Shown piece by piece: positions 7,524 to 14,723 of a stretch of 64,000 nt of DNA (position 1 is its first letter; every line of letters starts with the position of its first letter). This stretch comes from Nocardioides carbamazepini. GTDB lineage: Bacteria; Actinomycetota; Actinomycetes; Propionibacteriales; Nocardioidaceae. Position numbers and translations under genes: made by a program. Under the pieces are notes generated by a model that did not search any database, was not told where the DNA came from, and worked only from the letters and a program-made list of their open reading frames with translations. The stretch covers positions 496,001 to 560,000 of the forward strand of contig NZ_JAHTLF010000025.1 in NCBI RefSeq assembly GCF_024614185.1. The letters are read 5' to 3'.

Positions 7524-9239
7524 GTGAACGCATCGGCCGAGCCCACGGCCCCACCCGTCATCCTTCTGGTCTCCGGCGACGAGCTCGACGTCCTCGCCGA
7601 GCAGTTCCACCGCTACGAGCGTGAGTACGACGTGCGCGCGGCCCGCAGCGCCGCCGAGGCCAACGCGGTCCTGAAGGGGGCGCGCCGATCCGGTCAGCCG
7701 GTGGCGATGATCGTCACCGAGTCCCGGCTCCCCGATGAGCAGATGCTGATGGCGATGCACGACTGGCGCTCCCTGGTGCCGACGGCGCGGCGCCTCGTGG
7801 TGATCCCGATCAGCCGCTTCGGCGAGGAGAGCGTGTCGCTGCGGCCCTACCTGCAGAAGGGCAAGTTCGACACCTTCCTCGTGCTCCCGCAGGGCCGGCG
7901 GGACGAGGAGTTCCACTACGCGATCACCGAGCTGCTCAGCGACTGGGGAGCGACGGTCGCGACCTCGGAGATCGACTCGGTCCGGATCGTCACCCCGGAC
8001 GCCAGCCCGCTCGCGCTCACCATCCGCGACTTCCTCGACCGGCAGGGCCTGCCGCACCGCACCTACACCCCCGACAGCCCACAGGGACAGGAGACGCTGG
8101 CCCGGCTCGACGGGCCCCCGTCGTACCCGCTGGTGCATCTGACCTCCGGTGCCTTCGCCGACCGGCCGGTGCTCATGCCGACGTCGACCCGCGAGCTCGG
8201 CGCGATGATCTATGGCCGCCCCTCCGACATCGAGGTCGACACGGTGGTCGACCTCGCCGTCGTCGGCGCCGGGCCGGCCGGGCTCGCCGCCGCGGTGTAC
8301 GGCGCGTCCGAGGGCCTGTCGACCGTGGTGATCGAGTCGGAGGTGATCGGCGGGCAGGCCGGCACCAGCTCGATGATCCGCAACTACCTCGGCTTCCCGC
8401 GCGGCATCTCCGGCCAGCGGCTCGGCCAGCGGGCGCGCACCCAGGCGATCCGGTTCGGGGCCCGCTTCTTCACCGGCTGGCCCGTCGTCGAGCTGCGTCC
8501 CGGCGCCGACGGCGCGCCGCACACGCTGGTGACCGACGGCGGCGAGGTCCGCGCCCGATCCGTGCTGGTCGCCTCCGGCGTCGCCTACCGCCGCCTCGGG
8601 GTCGCGCCGCTGGAGGACCTGGTCGGCGCCGGCGTCCACTACGGCGCCGCGATGACCGCTGCCCGCGAGATGGAGGACCGCGACGTGTACGTCGTCGGCG
8701 GCGGCAACTCAGCCGGGCAGGCCGCCGTCCACCTCTCCCGCTTCGCCCGCTCGGTCACGATCCTGATCCGCCGTGAGGACCTGGCCGCCACCATGTCGAC
8801 GTACCTCATCGACGAGATCTCGTGGAACCCGCGGATCGACGTCCGTCCTTGCACGGAGATCATCGACGGCGGCCCCGACGACAGCGGCCAGCTCGGCTGG
8901 CTGCAGCTGTGCGACGTCCGCACGCGCCAGGAGGAGCGGGTCGCGGCCGGTGGGCTGTTCCTGCTGATCGGCGCGGCGCCGCACTGCGACTGGCTGCCCG
9001 CCGACGTACAGCGTGACGAGCACGGCTTCGTGCTGACCGGCCGCGAGGTCCCGACCGAGTGCTGGGTCGCCGGCCTCCCGCCGGAGAACCTCGGCACCTG
9101 CGTGCCGGGCGTCTTCGCCGCCGGCGACATCCGGTCGGGCTCGATGAAGCGGGTGGCGTCCGCCAGCGGCGAGGGCGCTTCGGCGGTCTCCCTCGTGCAC
9201 GGATACCTGGAGGGGCTGCGGGTACCACTCGCCCCATGA
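7524..9239 (+). CDS. Receiver-like / thioredoxin-reductase-like FAD oxidoreductase without redox cysteines
   Basis: A 571-residue protein. Residues 1-130 resemble a response-regulator receiver fold (VILLVSGDELDVL, then MIVTESRLPD), but the phospho-acceptor Asp is not in place. Residues about 240-571 form a thioredoxin-reductase-like two-dinucleotide domain: FAD site VVGAGPAGLAAAVYGASEG, NADPH site VYVVGGGNSAGQAAVHLSR, and the C-terminal FAADGI-like GVFAAGDIRSG. The position of the CxxC redox pair reads GAGVHYGAAM, so dithiol exchange with thioredoxin is not expected. It overlaps the hemerythrin gene by ATGA. The start is GTG 7524. Confidence 0.88.
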   Translation: MNASAEPTAPPVILLVSGDELDVLAEQFHRYEREYDVRAARSAAEANAVLKGARRSGQPVAMIVTESRLPDEQMLMAMHDWRSLVPTARRLVVIPISRFGEESVSLRPYLQKGKFDTFLVLPQGRRDEEFHYAITELLSDWGATVATSEIDSVRIVTPDASPLALTIRDFLDRQGLPHRTYTPDSPQGQETLARLDGPPSYPLVHLTSGAFADRPVLMPTSTRELGAMIYGRPSDIEVDTVVDLAVVGAGPAGLAAAVYGASEGLSTVVIESEVIGGQAGTSSMIRNYLGFPRGISGQRLGQRARTQAIRFGARFFTGWPVVELRPGADGAPHTLVTDGGEVRARSVLVASGVAYRRLGVAPLEDLVGAGVHYGAAMTAAREMEDRDVYVVGGGNSAGQAAVHLSRFARSVTILIRREDLAATMSTYLIDEISWNPRIDVRPCTEIIDGGPDDSGQLGWLQLCDVRTRQEERVAAGGLFLLIGAAPHCDWLPADVQRDEHGFVLTGREVPTECWVAGLPPENLGTCVPGVFAAGDIRSGSMKRVASASGEGASAVSLVHGYLEGLRVPLAP

Positions 9240-9784
9240 CCTCCGGAATCGACCTGGGCCGCCCCACGTCGGGCGACGTCATCGACCTGATCGCCGACGA
9301 CCACCGCCGCTTCGAGCAGCTGCTCTCCCAGCTGCGGCTGGGCACGGCCGATCGCGACCGCGTCCGCCGCGCCTTCGCCGACGTACTCGTCGCGCACGGT
9401 GAGGCGGAGGAGGAGATCGTCTACCCGACGCTGCGCAAGGCGGCCTCCGACGTCGATGCGCACGACGTCCAGCACGGCCGGGAGGAGCACGCCGAGGGCA
9501 ACGACGCTCTGCTCGTGCTCCTTGAACTCAAGGGCACCGACACACAGGCGTTCTCCGACGCGGTCGAGGAGCTGAGCAACCTCGTCGCCCACCACGTCGC
9601 GGAGGAGGAGCTGAGCATCCTCGAGCCGGCGCGCACCGAGGTCTCGACCAAGGTCCGCTGGGATCTCGGCGAGAAGTGGGCCGCGCGCCGCAACCAGCTC
9701 GTCGACGACGGCTGTGGCGCCGTCGAGAACGTACGCCGGCTGGTGGCCGCCGCCCAGCGTGAGGGCCTGCTCCAGGACGAGTGA
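9236..9784 (+). CDS. Hemerythrin/HHE cation-binding domain protein
   Basis: A 182-residue four-helix-bundle protein. The diiron ligand pattern is visible: DDHRRFEQLL (His), HGEAEEEIVYP (His-x3-Glu), EEHAEGNDAL (His) and HHVAEEELSI (His-His and Glu). Such proteins bind O2 or NO, or protect against oxidative or nitrosative stress. ATG 9236 overlaps the stop of the flavoprotein gene, so the two are translationally coupled and may form a redox or oxygen-response pair. A strong hairpin terminator follows directly. Confidence 0.9.
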   Translation: MTSGIDLGRPTSGDVIDLIADDHRRFEQLLSQLRLGTADRDRVRRAFADVLVAHGEAEEEIVYPTLRKAASDVDAHDVQHGREEHAEGNDALLVLLELKGTDTQAFSDAVEELSNLVAHHVAEEELSILEPARTEVSTKVRWDLGEKWAARRNQLVDDGCGAVENVRRLVAAAQREGLLQDE

Positions 9785-9785
9785 G

Positions 9786-9818
9786 CGGGCCCCGAGGCGC
9801 AGGAAGCCTCGGGACCCG
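9786..9818 (+). terminator. Hairpin terminator after the hemerythrin gene
   Basis: CGGGCCCCGAGGC at 9786-9798 pairs with GCCTCGGGACCCG at 9806-9818 around a 7-nt loop, with one mismatch in 13 pairs. It starts two bases after the stop codon. No T-tract follows, as is usual in high-GC actinobacteria. Confidence 0.75.
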
Positions 9819-10056
9819 CAGGTGGACGACTGCTTCTGCAGGCGGCACGTCCAGGCCCTCAGGGCGCACTCCCACAAGTGTCCCTGACGTTCTGGTTCCG
9901 GCGGGAGGGCCGGAATAGCGGAACGCCGTCCGAGAACCATTCAGCCACACCCACGGGCGGTGTAACGCGCTGTGACGTCAATGCGCTGAGATCGGGCCCG
10001 AAGTTGAGATGCAGGTGACAACTGTCGGGTGACTTCAGGCGGCGCCGGGGTGGTTC

Positions 10057-10620
10057 TCAGGCCGCCGGATGGCGGAGCAGGTGGGCCTTGACGATCTTGA
10101 GGTCGTCCTCGACGGACCCGAGGCGATGGTCGACCGAGTCGAGCCGTACGCCGAGGACCTCGGCGAGGTGGTCGTGCTTGTCGTCGATCTTGGTGTCGAG
10201 CCGCTTCTCGGTCGCGCTGAGCTGGCTGCTCAGGGCGTCGATGCGCGCGCCGAGCTGGGCGCCTTGTGCGTCGGTCCGGTCGTCGGACTGAGTGCCTCGG
10301 GCGTCGATGCGCGCGTTGAGTTGGGCACCTTGTGCGTCGATCCGCTCGGTGAGCTGCTTGCCTTGTGTGTCGATGCGCGCGTTGAGTTGGGCACCTTGTG
10401 CGTCGATCCGCTCGGTGAGCTGCTTGCCTTGTGCGTCGATACGCTCGCCCAGTTGGGCACCCTGTGCGTCGATCCGTTCGCCGAGCGCGGCATCGCCAGC
10501 CCTCATCTCGGTCCGCAGCGCCGACATCTCGGCGCGCAGTGTGGACACGGTGTAGCGGGTCGACGCGATCATGATGGCGCTGAAGACCCCGATCAGGGTC
10601 CAGATCTGCGGGTCGTTCAC
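10057..10620 (-). CDS. Membrane-anchored hendecad-repeat coiled-coil protein
   Basis: A 187-residue protein with one N-terminal membrane helix (IWTLIGVFSAIMIAST, residues 5-20), then a long coiled coil built from 11-residue units of the type ERIDAQGAQLG / NARIDTQGKQL, about nine of them, and a C-terminal helical end with HLLRHPAA. Eleven-residue periodicity implies a right-handed or straight coiled coil. Start GTG 10620 is chosen because GAAGAGG lies 8-9 nt upstream; an ATG at 10665 is in frame. Function is unknown; a tether or spacer at the membrane is plausible. A collapsed copy lies at 11610-11693. Confidence 0.75.
   Translation of the reverse strand: MNDPQIWTLIGVFSAIMIASTRYTVSTLRAEMSALRTEMRAGDAALGERIDAQGAQLGERIDAQGKQLTERIDAQGAQLNARIDTQGKQLTERIDAQGAQLNARIDARGTQSDDRTDAQGAQLGARIDALSSQLSATEKRLDTKIDDKHDHLAEVLGVRLDSVDHRLGSVEDDLKIVKAHLLRHPAA
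10306..10437. repeat. 66-bp tandem duplication inside the coiled-coil gene
   Basis: Two nearly identical 66-bp units lie at 10306-10371 and 10372-10437, each encoding two 11-residue coiled-coil repeats. Flanking 33-bp half units are related but more diverged. The nearly identical central pair implies recent expansion by slippage or unequal recombination. Confidence 0.8.
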
Positions 10621-10737
10621 CAAGTCCACCTCTTCAGTGTGCAACGGATCCGATGATGCTGCCATCGAGTGGCGGCCTGGGCCACCGGCATGACGACCAC
10701 CTGTGGATGAGCGTCTTGGACGACACCGGACGGTGCC

Positions 10738-11067
10738 TCAGGCATCGCGGTCGAGCTGCTCCGCGAGCGCACGGACGAGCCGGGCCGCGGACTCGCGGGT
10801 GAGCGTCAGGCGGGGCAGTCGGGTCTGAGCGGGCTCGACGGTGACCCAGTCGGTGGGGTCGTCGAGTTGTCGTCGGATGTGGATGATCAGCTCGACGGCG
10901 TCGGCCGAGGACGCCGCGGGAACGGTGTCCGCGGTGGCAGCGATGGCGGGAAGGAAGGTCGCCTCGCTGGCGTGGTAGCGGTCCGCGGGGTGGTCATCCT
11001 CCTCGTGCTCCCGGGTGCACCACGCCGGGCACGACTCCTGAAGCCAGGTCGGTCGCTGGTCGTCCAC
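10738..11067 (-). CDS. DUF6907-like small protein with CPxWC motif (copy 1)
   Basis: A 109-residue protein with SCPAWCTREHEEDDHPADR near its N-terminus, a CPxWC/His cluster likely to bind zinc, followed by a beta-rich domain ending PRLTLTRESAARLVRALAEQL. This resembles the actinobacterial DUF6907 family. GTG 11067 is preceded by CGGAGGCACATC; the equivalent gene at 36494 has an almost identical leader. It is divergently transcribed from an XRE regulator gene, and the same gene pair is repeated at 36.0-36.9 kb. Function is unknown; partnership with the XRE protein is inferred from the repeated pairing. Confidence 0.75.
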   Translation of the reverse strand: MDDQRPTWLQESCPAWCTREHEEDDHPADRYHASEATFLPAIAATADTVPAASSADAVELIIHIRRQLDDPTDWVTVEPAQTRLPRLTLTRESAARLVRALAEQLDRDA

Positions 11068-11153
11068 GATGTGCCTCCGATCTCGAGTGGCGTGCCGCCG
11101 TAGGAAAGGACCGTAGGGAGAAGTGCCGACAGGAACGGCGCCGGCGGGGCGGT

Positions 11154-11200
11154 TGTCCACAGATGTGCGAAGTCACACCTGTATTCCCACACCAGTATGC
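11154..11200. promoter_or_regulatory. Divergent regulatory region of XRE/DUF6907-like pair 1
   Basis: The AT-richer stretch between the two start codons contains ACACCTGT and CCACACCAGTATG. The same two elements occur, in the same relation to the XRE gene, at 36350-36380 (CCACATACCAGTATG and ACACCTGT). Conservation of both elements between the two copies suggests operator and promoter parts, probably bound by the XRE proteins. Confidence 0.5.
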
Positions 11201-11235
11201 TCGGCGAACGAATCGAAAGCCGCCAAGGTGAGGGC

Positions 11236-11517
11236 GTGCCACGCCGTGTTCCTCCCGCCGGATGGGCGGCCTATGCCCGCGAGATCGGCCACAACCTGAA
11301 GCGCGCCCGGGCCGCCGTCGGGATGAGCCAGGACGACGTCGCCTTCCGCGCGGGCATCGCGCCGAACACGTACCAGAAGTTCGAGAAGGGCGAGTCCAAG
11401 CCGGGCACGCCCCTCAACCCGGAGCTGTTGACGCTGGTTGCTCTCAGCCAGGCGCTCGAAGTCGAGGTCGCCGACCTGCTGCCGCCGGGCGCGCCGGATC
11501 TCACCCAGGGTCTCTGA
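11236..11517 (+). CDS. XRE-family helix-turn-helix regulator (copy 1)
   Basis: A 93-residue protein consisting of little more than an HTH_3 domain: IGHNLKRARAAVGMSQDDVA, AGIAPNTYQKFEKGESKPG, then LSQALEVEVADLLP and the end PDLTQGL. Its paralog at 36045-36338 has the same end (APDLTQGG). GTG 11236 is preferred because AAGGTGAG lies upstream and the length then matches the paralog; ATG 11197, inside the conserved promoter element, is an alternative. It is paired with the divergent DUF6907-like gene. Confidence 0.85.
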   Translation: MPRRVPPAGWAAYAREIGHNLKRARAAVGMSQDDVAFRAGIAPNTYQKFEKGESKPGTPLNPELLTLVALSQALEVEVADLLPPGAPDLTQGL

Positions 11518-11528
11518 CCGGGCGGGTG

Positions 11529-11582
11529 ACGCCAGCGGGAGTCGCCAGCGGGAGTCTCGCCAGCGGGAGTCTCGCCAGCGCG
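11529..11582. repeat. Short tandem repeat, four GCCAGCGGGAGT-type units
   Basis: GCCAGCGGGAGTC and CGCCAGCGGGAGTCT units follow each other at 11531-11580, immediately after the XRE gene, with the last unit degenerate. The unit length alternates between about 12 and 15 bp. Function is not evident. Confidence 0.6.
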
Positions 11583-11609
11583 GGACCTGCCGCAGGCGCG
11601 TGAGAGCGG

Positions 11610-11693
11610 TCAGGCGGCGGGATGGCGGAGCAGGTGGGCCGGGTCGTCCACCAGGTCCACCTCTCCAGTGTGCAACGGATCCGATGCTGCCAT
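11610..11693 (-). pseudogene. Collapsed in-frame copy of the coiled-coil gene (27 codons)
   Basis: Reverse-strand translation from ATG 11693 gives MAASDPLHTGEVDLV, DDP, then AHLLRHPAA and a stop. The first part matches the region upstream of and at the start of the coiled-coil gene (MAASSDPLHTEEVDLVNDP), and the end matches its last residues (KAHLLRHPAA). All of the membrane helix and coiled coil is missing, and the junction is in frame. DNA identity continues on both outer sides. It is best seen as an internal-deletion relic of a duplicated gene; expression as a micropeptide is unlikely. Confidence 0.75.
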
Positions 11694-11750
11694 CGGCCGA
11701 CGATCTGTGCCATCGGTGTACGCCGGCCCGTGGATGACGACCCGCCGCCA

Positions 11751-13718
11751 CTACCGGCGTACCCGGATCGTGGCGGTGGCGGCCAGGTACCACTGGTCGC
11801 CGGGATAAGACACGGTGACCCGGTAGCGCTTGCCCGGTCGCGGCAGGCGCACAGTGACGCGGCCGTCGGAGAGCGCGGCGGTGACCACCTTCCCGCGCCG
11901 CTGGATGGTGACGACGCCGGCCCCGCCGCCCTGGTCGCCCCGCACCACGATGCGCAGCCGTGGTCGGCCCCTTCTGTCGCCCTTCTTCAGGATCTTCAGC
12001 TTGAGCTCGGGCGCCGTACGGGCAGGGTTCGTGACCGGCGGCGTCGGCAGGGGCGCGACGAAGGGCGCGGAGGTGGCGATGCCCGGAGTGACCCCGGTGG
12101 CGGACGCGGTCACCCGCACGGTGATCTGGCGGCCGATGTCCGCGTCGGTGAGGCGGTAGGTCTCGCCGGTGGCGGCGCTCGGAAGGCCGTCGTCGCCGGT
12201 GGCCAGGATTGGCTCGCCGTCGCGCAGCCACAACCATTCATAGGCGAGAAGCTCCCGCGCCCGCCGCCAGGTGCCGCTGTCCGCCGTGAGCAGGGTGCCG
12301 GCACCCGGAGGCGAGTTGCCGGCGGCGATGGCCGGTGCGGCGACGTTGATGGCGGCGCACGAGCCACCGGCGCCGGTGGTCAGTCCGTTGTCGCAGGTGC
12401 GCTCCGCGGGTGTCAGCGCCTGCTGGGCGAGCAGGTCGCGGGGGGCGAGCGAGAAGCTCTGCCAGTGGACTGGCATGGGGGACTGGTCCTCGTCACGGGG
12501 GATGTGGTGATAGCCGACGCTGACCCAGGCGACCGGCTCTGTGAGCGGCTTCGTCTCCGATGCGACGTAGTCGAGGACCGACTGGCCGGGACAGCCGGCG
12601 TTGAGGTTACTTGAGGCGTACTCCTGGCACGGGTGGTCGTTGGTGAAGCTGAGCGGGGGTCTGGTCAGTGGGAGATAGGGGTTCTGGATGGCGTCGTTGA
12701 CGATCTCGTAGGAGCGCGGATGTCCGTCTGCGTTGAGGGCGGTGGGGTTGACCACCCGCCACCAGGTGGTGGCGGGTGGGTCCTCCGCGATGAACGCCTC
12801 GTCCCGGATCGTGCCCTCGCCGCGGACCCGGGTCGGAAACGCGGGATCGCCCTCGTAGTCCCACTCCTCGACCTGCTGGTCGCCGCTGCCGATGGCGAAG
12901 TCGACGCGATAAATCGCGTTGTGCCAGTGCGAGCCGGCATGCCGGTCGGAGTCCTCGTCCTCGTTCGGCCCGATCGGCCAGCCGAAGGCGGGGTCGGTGC
13001 GGAAGAATCCCTCGCTGGGGGCCAGGTCTCCGGCGGCACCGAGGCCGACGGTGATGGTGCCCTGGTCGGTCAACGTCACCTTCTGCTGATACTCGTACCA
13101 CCCGGCCTTGGACAGCGAGGACACCTCCAGCGCACGGCCCTGCTGTGCGTAGCGGTCGCTGGTCGTCGCCCAACCTTCCTGCGAGTGCCAGGCCAGGCCG
13201 GTCTCGGCCTCGCGCACGCAGATCCCCGGGATGGTCCGCTCAACCAGCTTGCTGCCGACCATGAAGGACTGCTCGACCGGGAGCGCGTCACCGTCGCAGG
13301 TCTCGGGTGTCTGGGTCAGCAGGCGGTCGTTGCCGAAGCCGATCCCGGTGATGTCGTCGAAGACGTCCGTCCCGGTGTCGTAGGGGACATTGAGCTGGGC
13401 GAGGTAGAGGGAGCCGATGACCCGCAGCCATCCTTGGTCATCTCCAGTTCCGGTGGCGGACCGGAACTGGACGTCCTCGAGCACCAGCCCCTTGAAGGGG
13501 TGGATCCGCGTGCACATCCGCCACGCGGAGCCGGTCGACAGGGTGCGGGTCACCAACGCGGGGCCACACGCGGGCTCCTCCGCACTCGCACCGGGCGCCG
13601 CGGCGGCCGCACGAGAGGGGCCGGCCAGCGTCGTGGTACCGGACAGCAGGGTGGCGCAGACCAGCAGCACCGAACAGGCGGCCGCGGTCAGCAGCGACCG
13701 GTGTCGGGGGTCAGCCAT
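11751..13718 (-). CDS. Secreted copper amine oxidase catalytic domain with Ig-like C-terminus
   Basis: A 655-residue exported protein (signal peptide to about residue 40). Residues 80-430 resemble the catalytic beta-sandwich of copper/TPQ amine oxidases, which oxidise primary amines to aldehyde, NH3 and H2O2: a catalytic-Asp region (VFDDITGIGFGNDRLL), copper ligands HWH (264 and 266) before YRVDFAIG, and the third-His region HHIPRDEDQSPMP (404-417). The TPQ motif, usually NY(D/E), reads GWYEY with Tyr208: Asn is replaced by Trp. Residues about 455-655 are two Ig-like domains. The usual N2/N3 domains are absent here and encoded by the overlapping upstream gene. The RBS is GGGAGG. Confidence 0.8.
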   Translation of the reverse strand: MADPRHRSLLTAAACSVLLVCATLLSGTTTLAGPSRAAAAAPGASAEEPACGPALVTRTLSTGSAWRMCTRIHPFKGLVLEDVQFRSATGTGDDQGWLRVIGSLYLAQLNVPYDTGTDVFDDITGIGFGNDRLLTQTPETCDGDALPVEQSFMVGSKLVERTIPGICVREAETGLAWHSQEGWATTSDRYAQQGRALEVSSLSKAGWYEYQQKVTLTDQGTITVGLGAAGDLAPSEGFFRTDPAFGWPIGPNEDEDSDRHAGSHWHNAIYRVDFAIGSGDQQVEEWDYEGDPAFPTRVRGEGTIRDEAFIAEDPPATTWWRVVNPTALNADGHPRSYEIVNDAIQNPYLPLTRPPLSFTNDHPCQEYASSNLNAGCPGQSVLDYVASETKPLTEPVAWVSVGYHHIPRDEDQSPMPVHWQSFSLAPRDLLAQQALTPAERTCDNGLTTGAGGSCAAINVAAPAIAAGNSPPGAGTLLTADSGTWRRARELLAYEWLWLRDGEPILATGDDGLPSAATGETYRLTDADIGRQITVRVTASATGVTPGIATSAPFVAPLPTPPVTNPARTAPELKLKILKKGDRRGRPRLRIVVRGDQGGGAGVVTIQRRGKVVTAALSDGRVTVRLPRPGKRYRVTVSYPGDQWYLAATATIRVRR

Positions 13719-14469
13719 GACGGTGCCCTCCCGGCGGGAACAGGGTGACGGCGCGGCGACTCAGGTTCACCACGAAGTCGTCGGTGCTGAGGTACTGCCC
13801 GGATGGCAGCGCCACCAGGAGCTGCACACAGCGCTCGGTGCCACACGTCCGTGTAGCGCTGCTTCCACCGCCGTCCTCGGGAGCCCAGGCGGCTCCGATC
13901 ACGCGCACCTCGTCCGCGGCAAGAAGCGGCGCCCCGGTCAGCTGGCGGAACTGGTCGACGAAGGCGGGCGCCGGCATCGCGGTGAGGGCCAGGTCCAGCG
14001 CGACCTGGGTCTCGGCTGTCGATGGGGGCGGTTGTACGCCGGTCAGTGCCTCCTCGGAGATCACCCGCCCGGTCGGCAAGTCCAGGAGGATCTGGTGCAG
14101 CCGATCGTCGTCATAGTCGTACGCCGTGACCTGGACCCGTCGACGGCCGTCGCGCAGGTCCACCGCCGGCAGATCGGCCGCGAGCACCTCCGCCCTCGCC
14201 TCGTCGAGGACATCGCGGCCTGAGTCGGGGAGGCTGGCGAGGGCGAGGCCGATGGCGTAGCCACGCTCGGCGGTGCTCAGCGGTGCCCCCTGCTCCCTAA
14301 GGGGTGGCCGCTTCTCGGGGAGAGTGCCGTCACCGGCCACCTCGAACTCGTCGCTGCTGGATGCGCTGCCGTGTGCCGGTGCGCCCGGGGAGGGTGTCCA
14401 GAGCAGGAAGAGACTGCCGGCCACCAACACGACCGCAGCCACGGCGCTGGCGAGAAGATGGCGAGGCAT
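13711..14469 (-). CDS. Secreted protein resembling the N2/N3 domains of copper amine oxidase
   Basis: A 252-residue exported protein: signal segment MPRHLLASAVAAVVLVAGSL, a Ser/Ala linker, then two alpha/beta units about residues 65-145 and 150-245. Each has a helix followed by strands, e.g. RRVQVTAYDYDDDRLHQIL with LDLPTGRVISEEALTG, the pattern of amine-oxidase N2/N3 (PepSY-like) domains. It overlaps the catalytic-domain gene by 8 bp. I infer one enzyme encoded as two separately exported chains. A degenerate copy of the regulatory repeat lies at 14603-14620 upstream. Confidence 0.65.
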   Translation of the reverse strand: MPRHLLASAVAAVVLVAGSLFLLWTPSPGAPAHGSASSSDEFEVAGDGTLPEKRPPLREQGAPLSTAERGYAIGLALASLPDSGRDVLDEARAEVLAADLPAVDLRDGRRRVQVTAYDYDDDRLHQILLDLPTGRVISEEALTGVQPPPSTAETQVALDLALTAMPAPAFVDQFRQLTGAPLLAADEVRVIGAAWAPEDGGGSSATRTCGTERCVQLLVALPSGQYLSTDDFVVNLSRRAVTLFPPGGHRHG

Positions 14470-14602
14470 GCACGCTCCTTCTCGCTCGTGAGCGGGGAGT
14501 CAGCGACCGCTCTGTGCTGCTGCCTGATGGAGGGCCAGCGTTGCCCGGTCTACCGTCGCTATGGCGCGGCTCCATGGGGAACCTTGCAATCGCAAGCCGA
14601 AT

Positions 14603-14620
14603 TACTCACCCGCGTGACAA
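14603..14620 (-). promoter_or_regulatory. TTGTSA-type site, degenerate, before the split amine oxidase
   Basis: Read on the reverse strand: TTGTCA-CGCGGG-TGAGTA followed by ATTCGG. It shares the extended form TTGTSA-N6-TGAGYR-ATTC with the sites before the two small secreted proteins (18141 and 20953), and lies about 134 bp upstream of the start codon, similar to their 122-124 bp. Confidence 0.5.
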
Positions 14621-14661
14621 GCAATTGTTCGTGCGCCGAGCGGGGACAGCCGACACCAAAC

Positions 14662-14694
14662 AGCCCTCCCCTGGCGAGCTGCCAGGGGAGGGCT
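14662..14694 (-). terminator. Hairpin terminator after the secreted protein gene
   Basis: Perfect 13-bp stem: AGCCCTCCCCTGG at 14662-14674 pairs with CCAGGGGAGGGCT at 14682-14694 around a 7-nt loop. It lies 30 bp beyond the stop of the reverse-strand gene ending at 14724. Confidence 0.85.
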
Positions 14695-14723
14695 GGTGGT
14701 CGGCGAGAGCAACCGTGGGGGCC

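Noticed and set aside
7524..7900. Functional response regulator domain
   Set aside because: The fold resembles a receiver but the phospho-acceptor Asp position reads TES; no phosphorylation expected.
10004..10021. TTGAGA-TGCAGG-TGACAA, a further copy of the regulatory site
   Set aside because: Two arm mismatches, and it lies between two 3' gene ends with no promoter to serve; likely chance.
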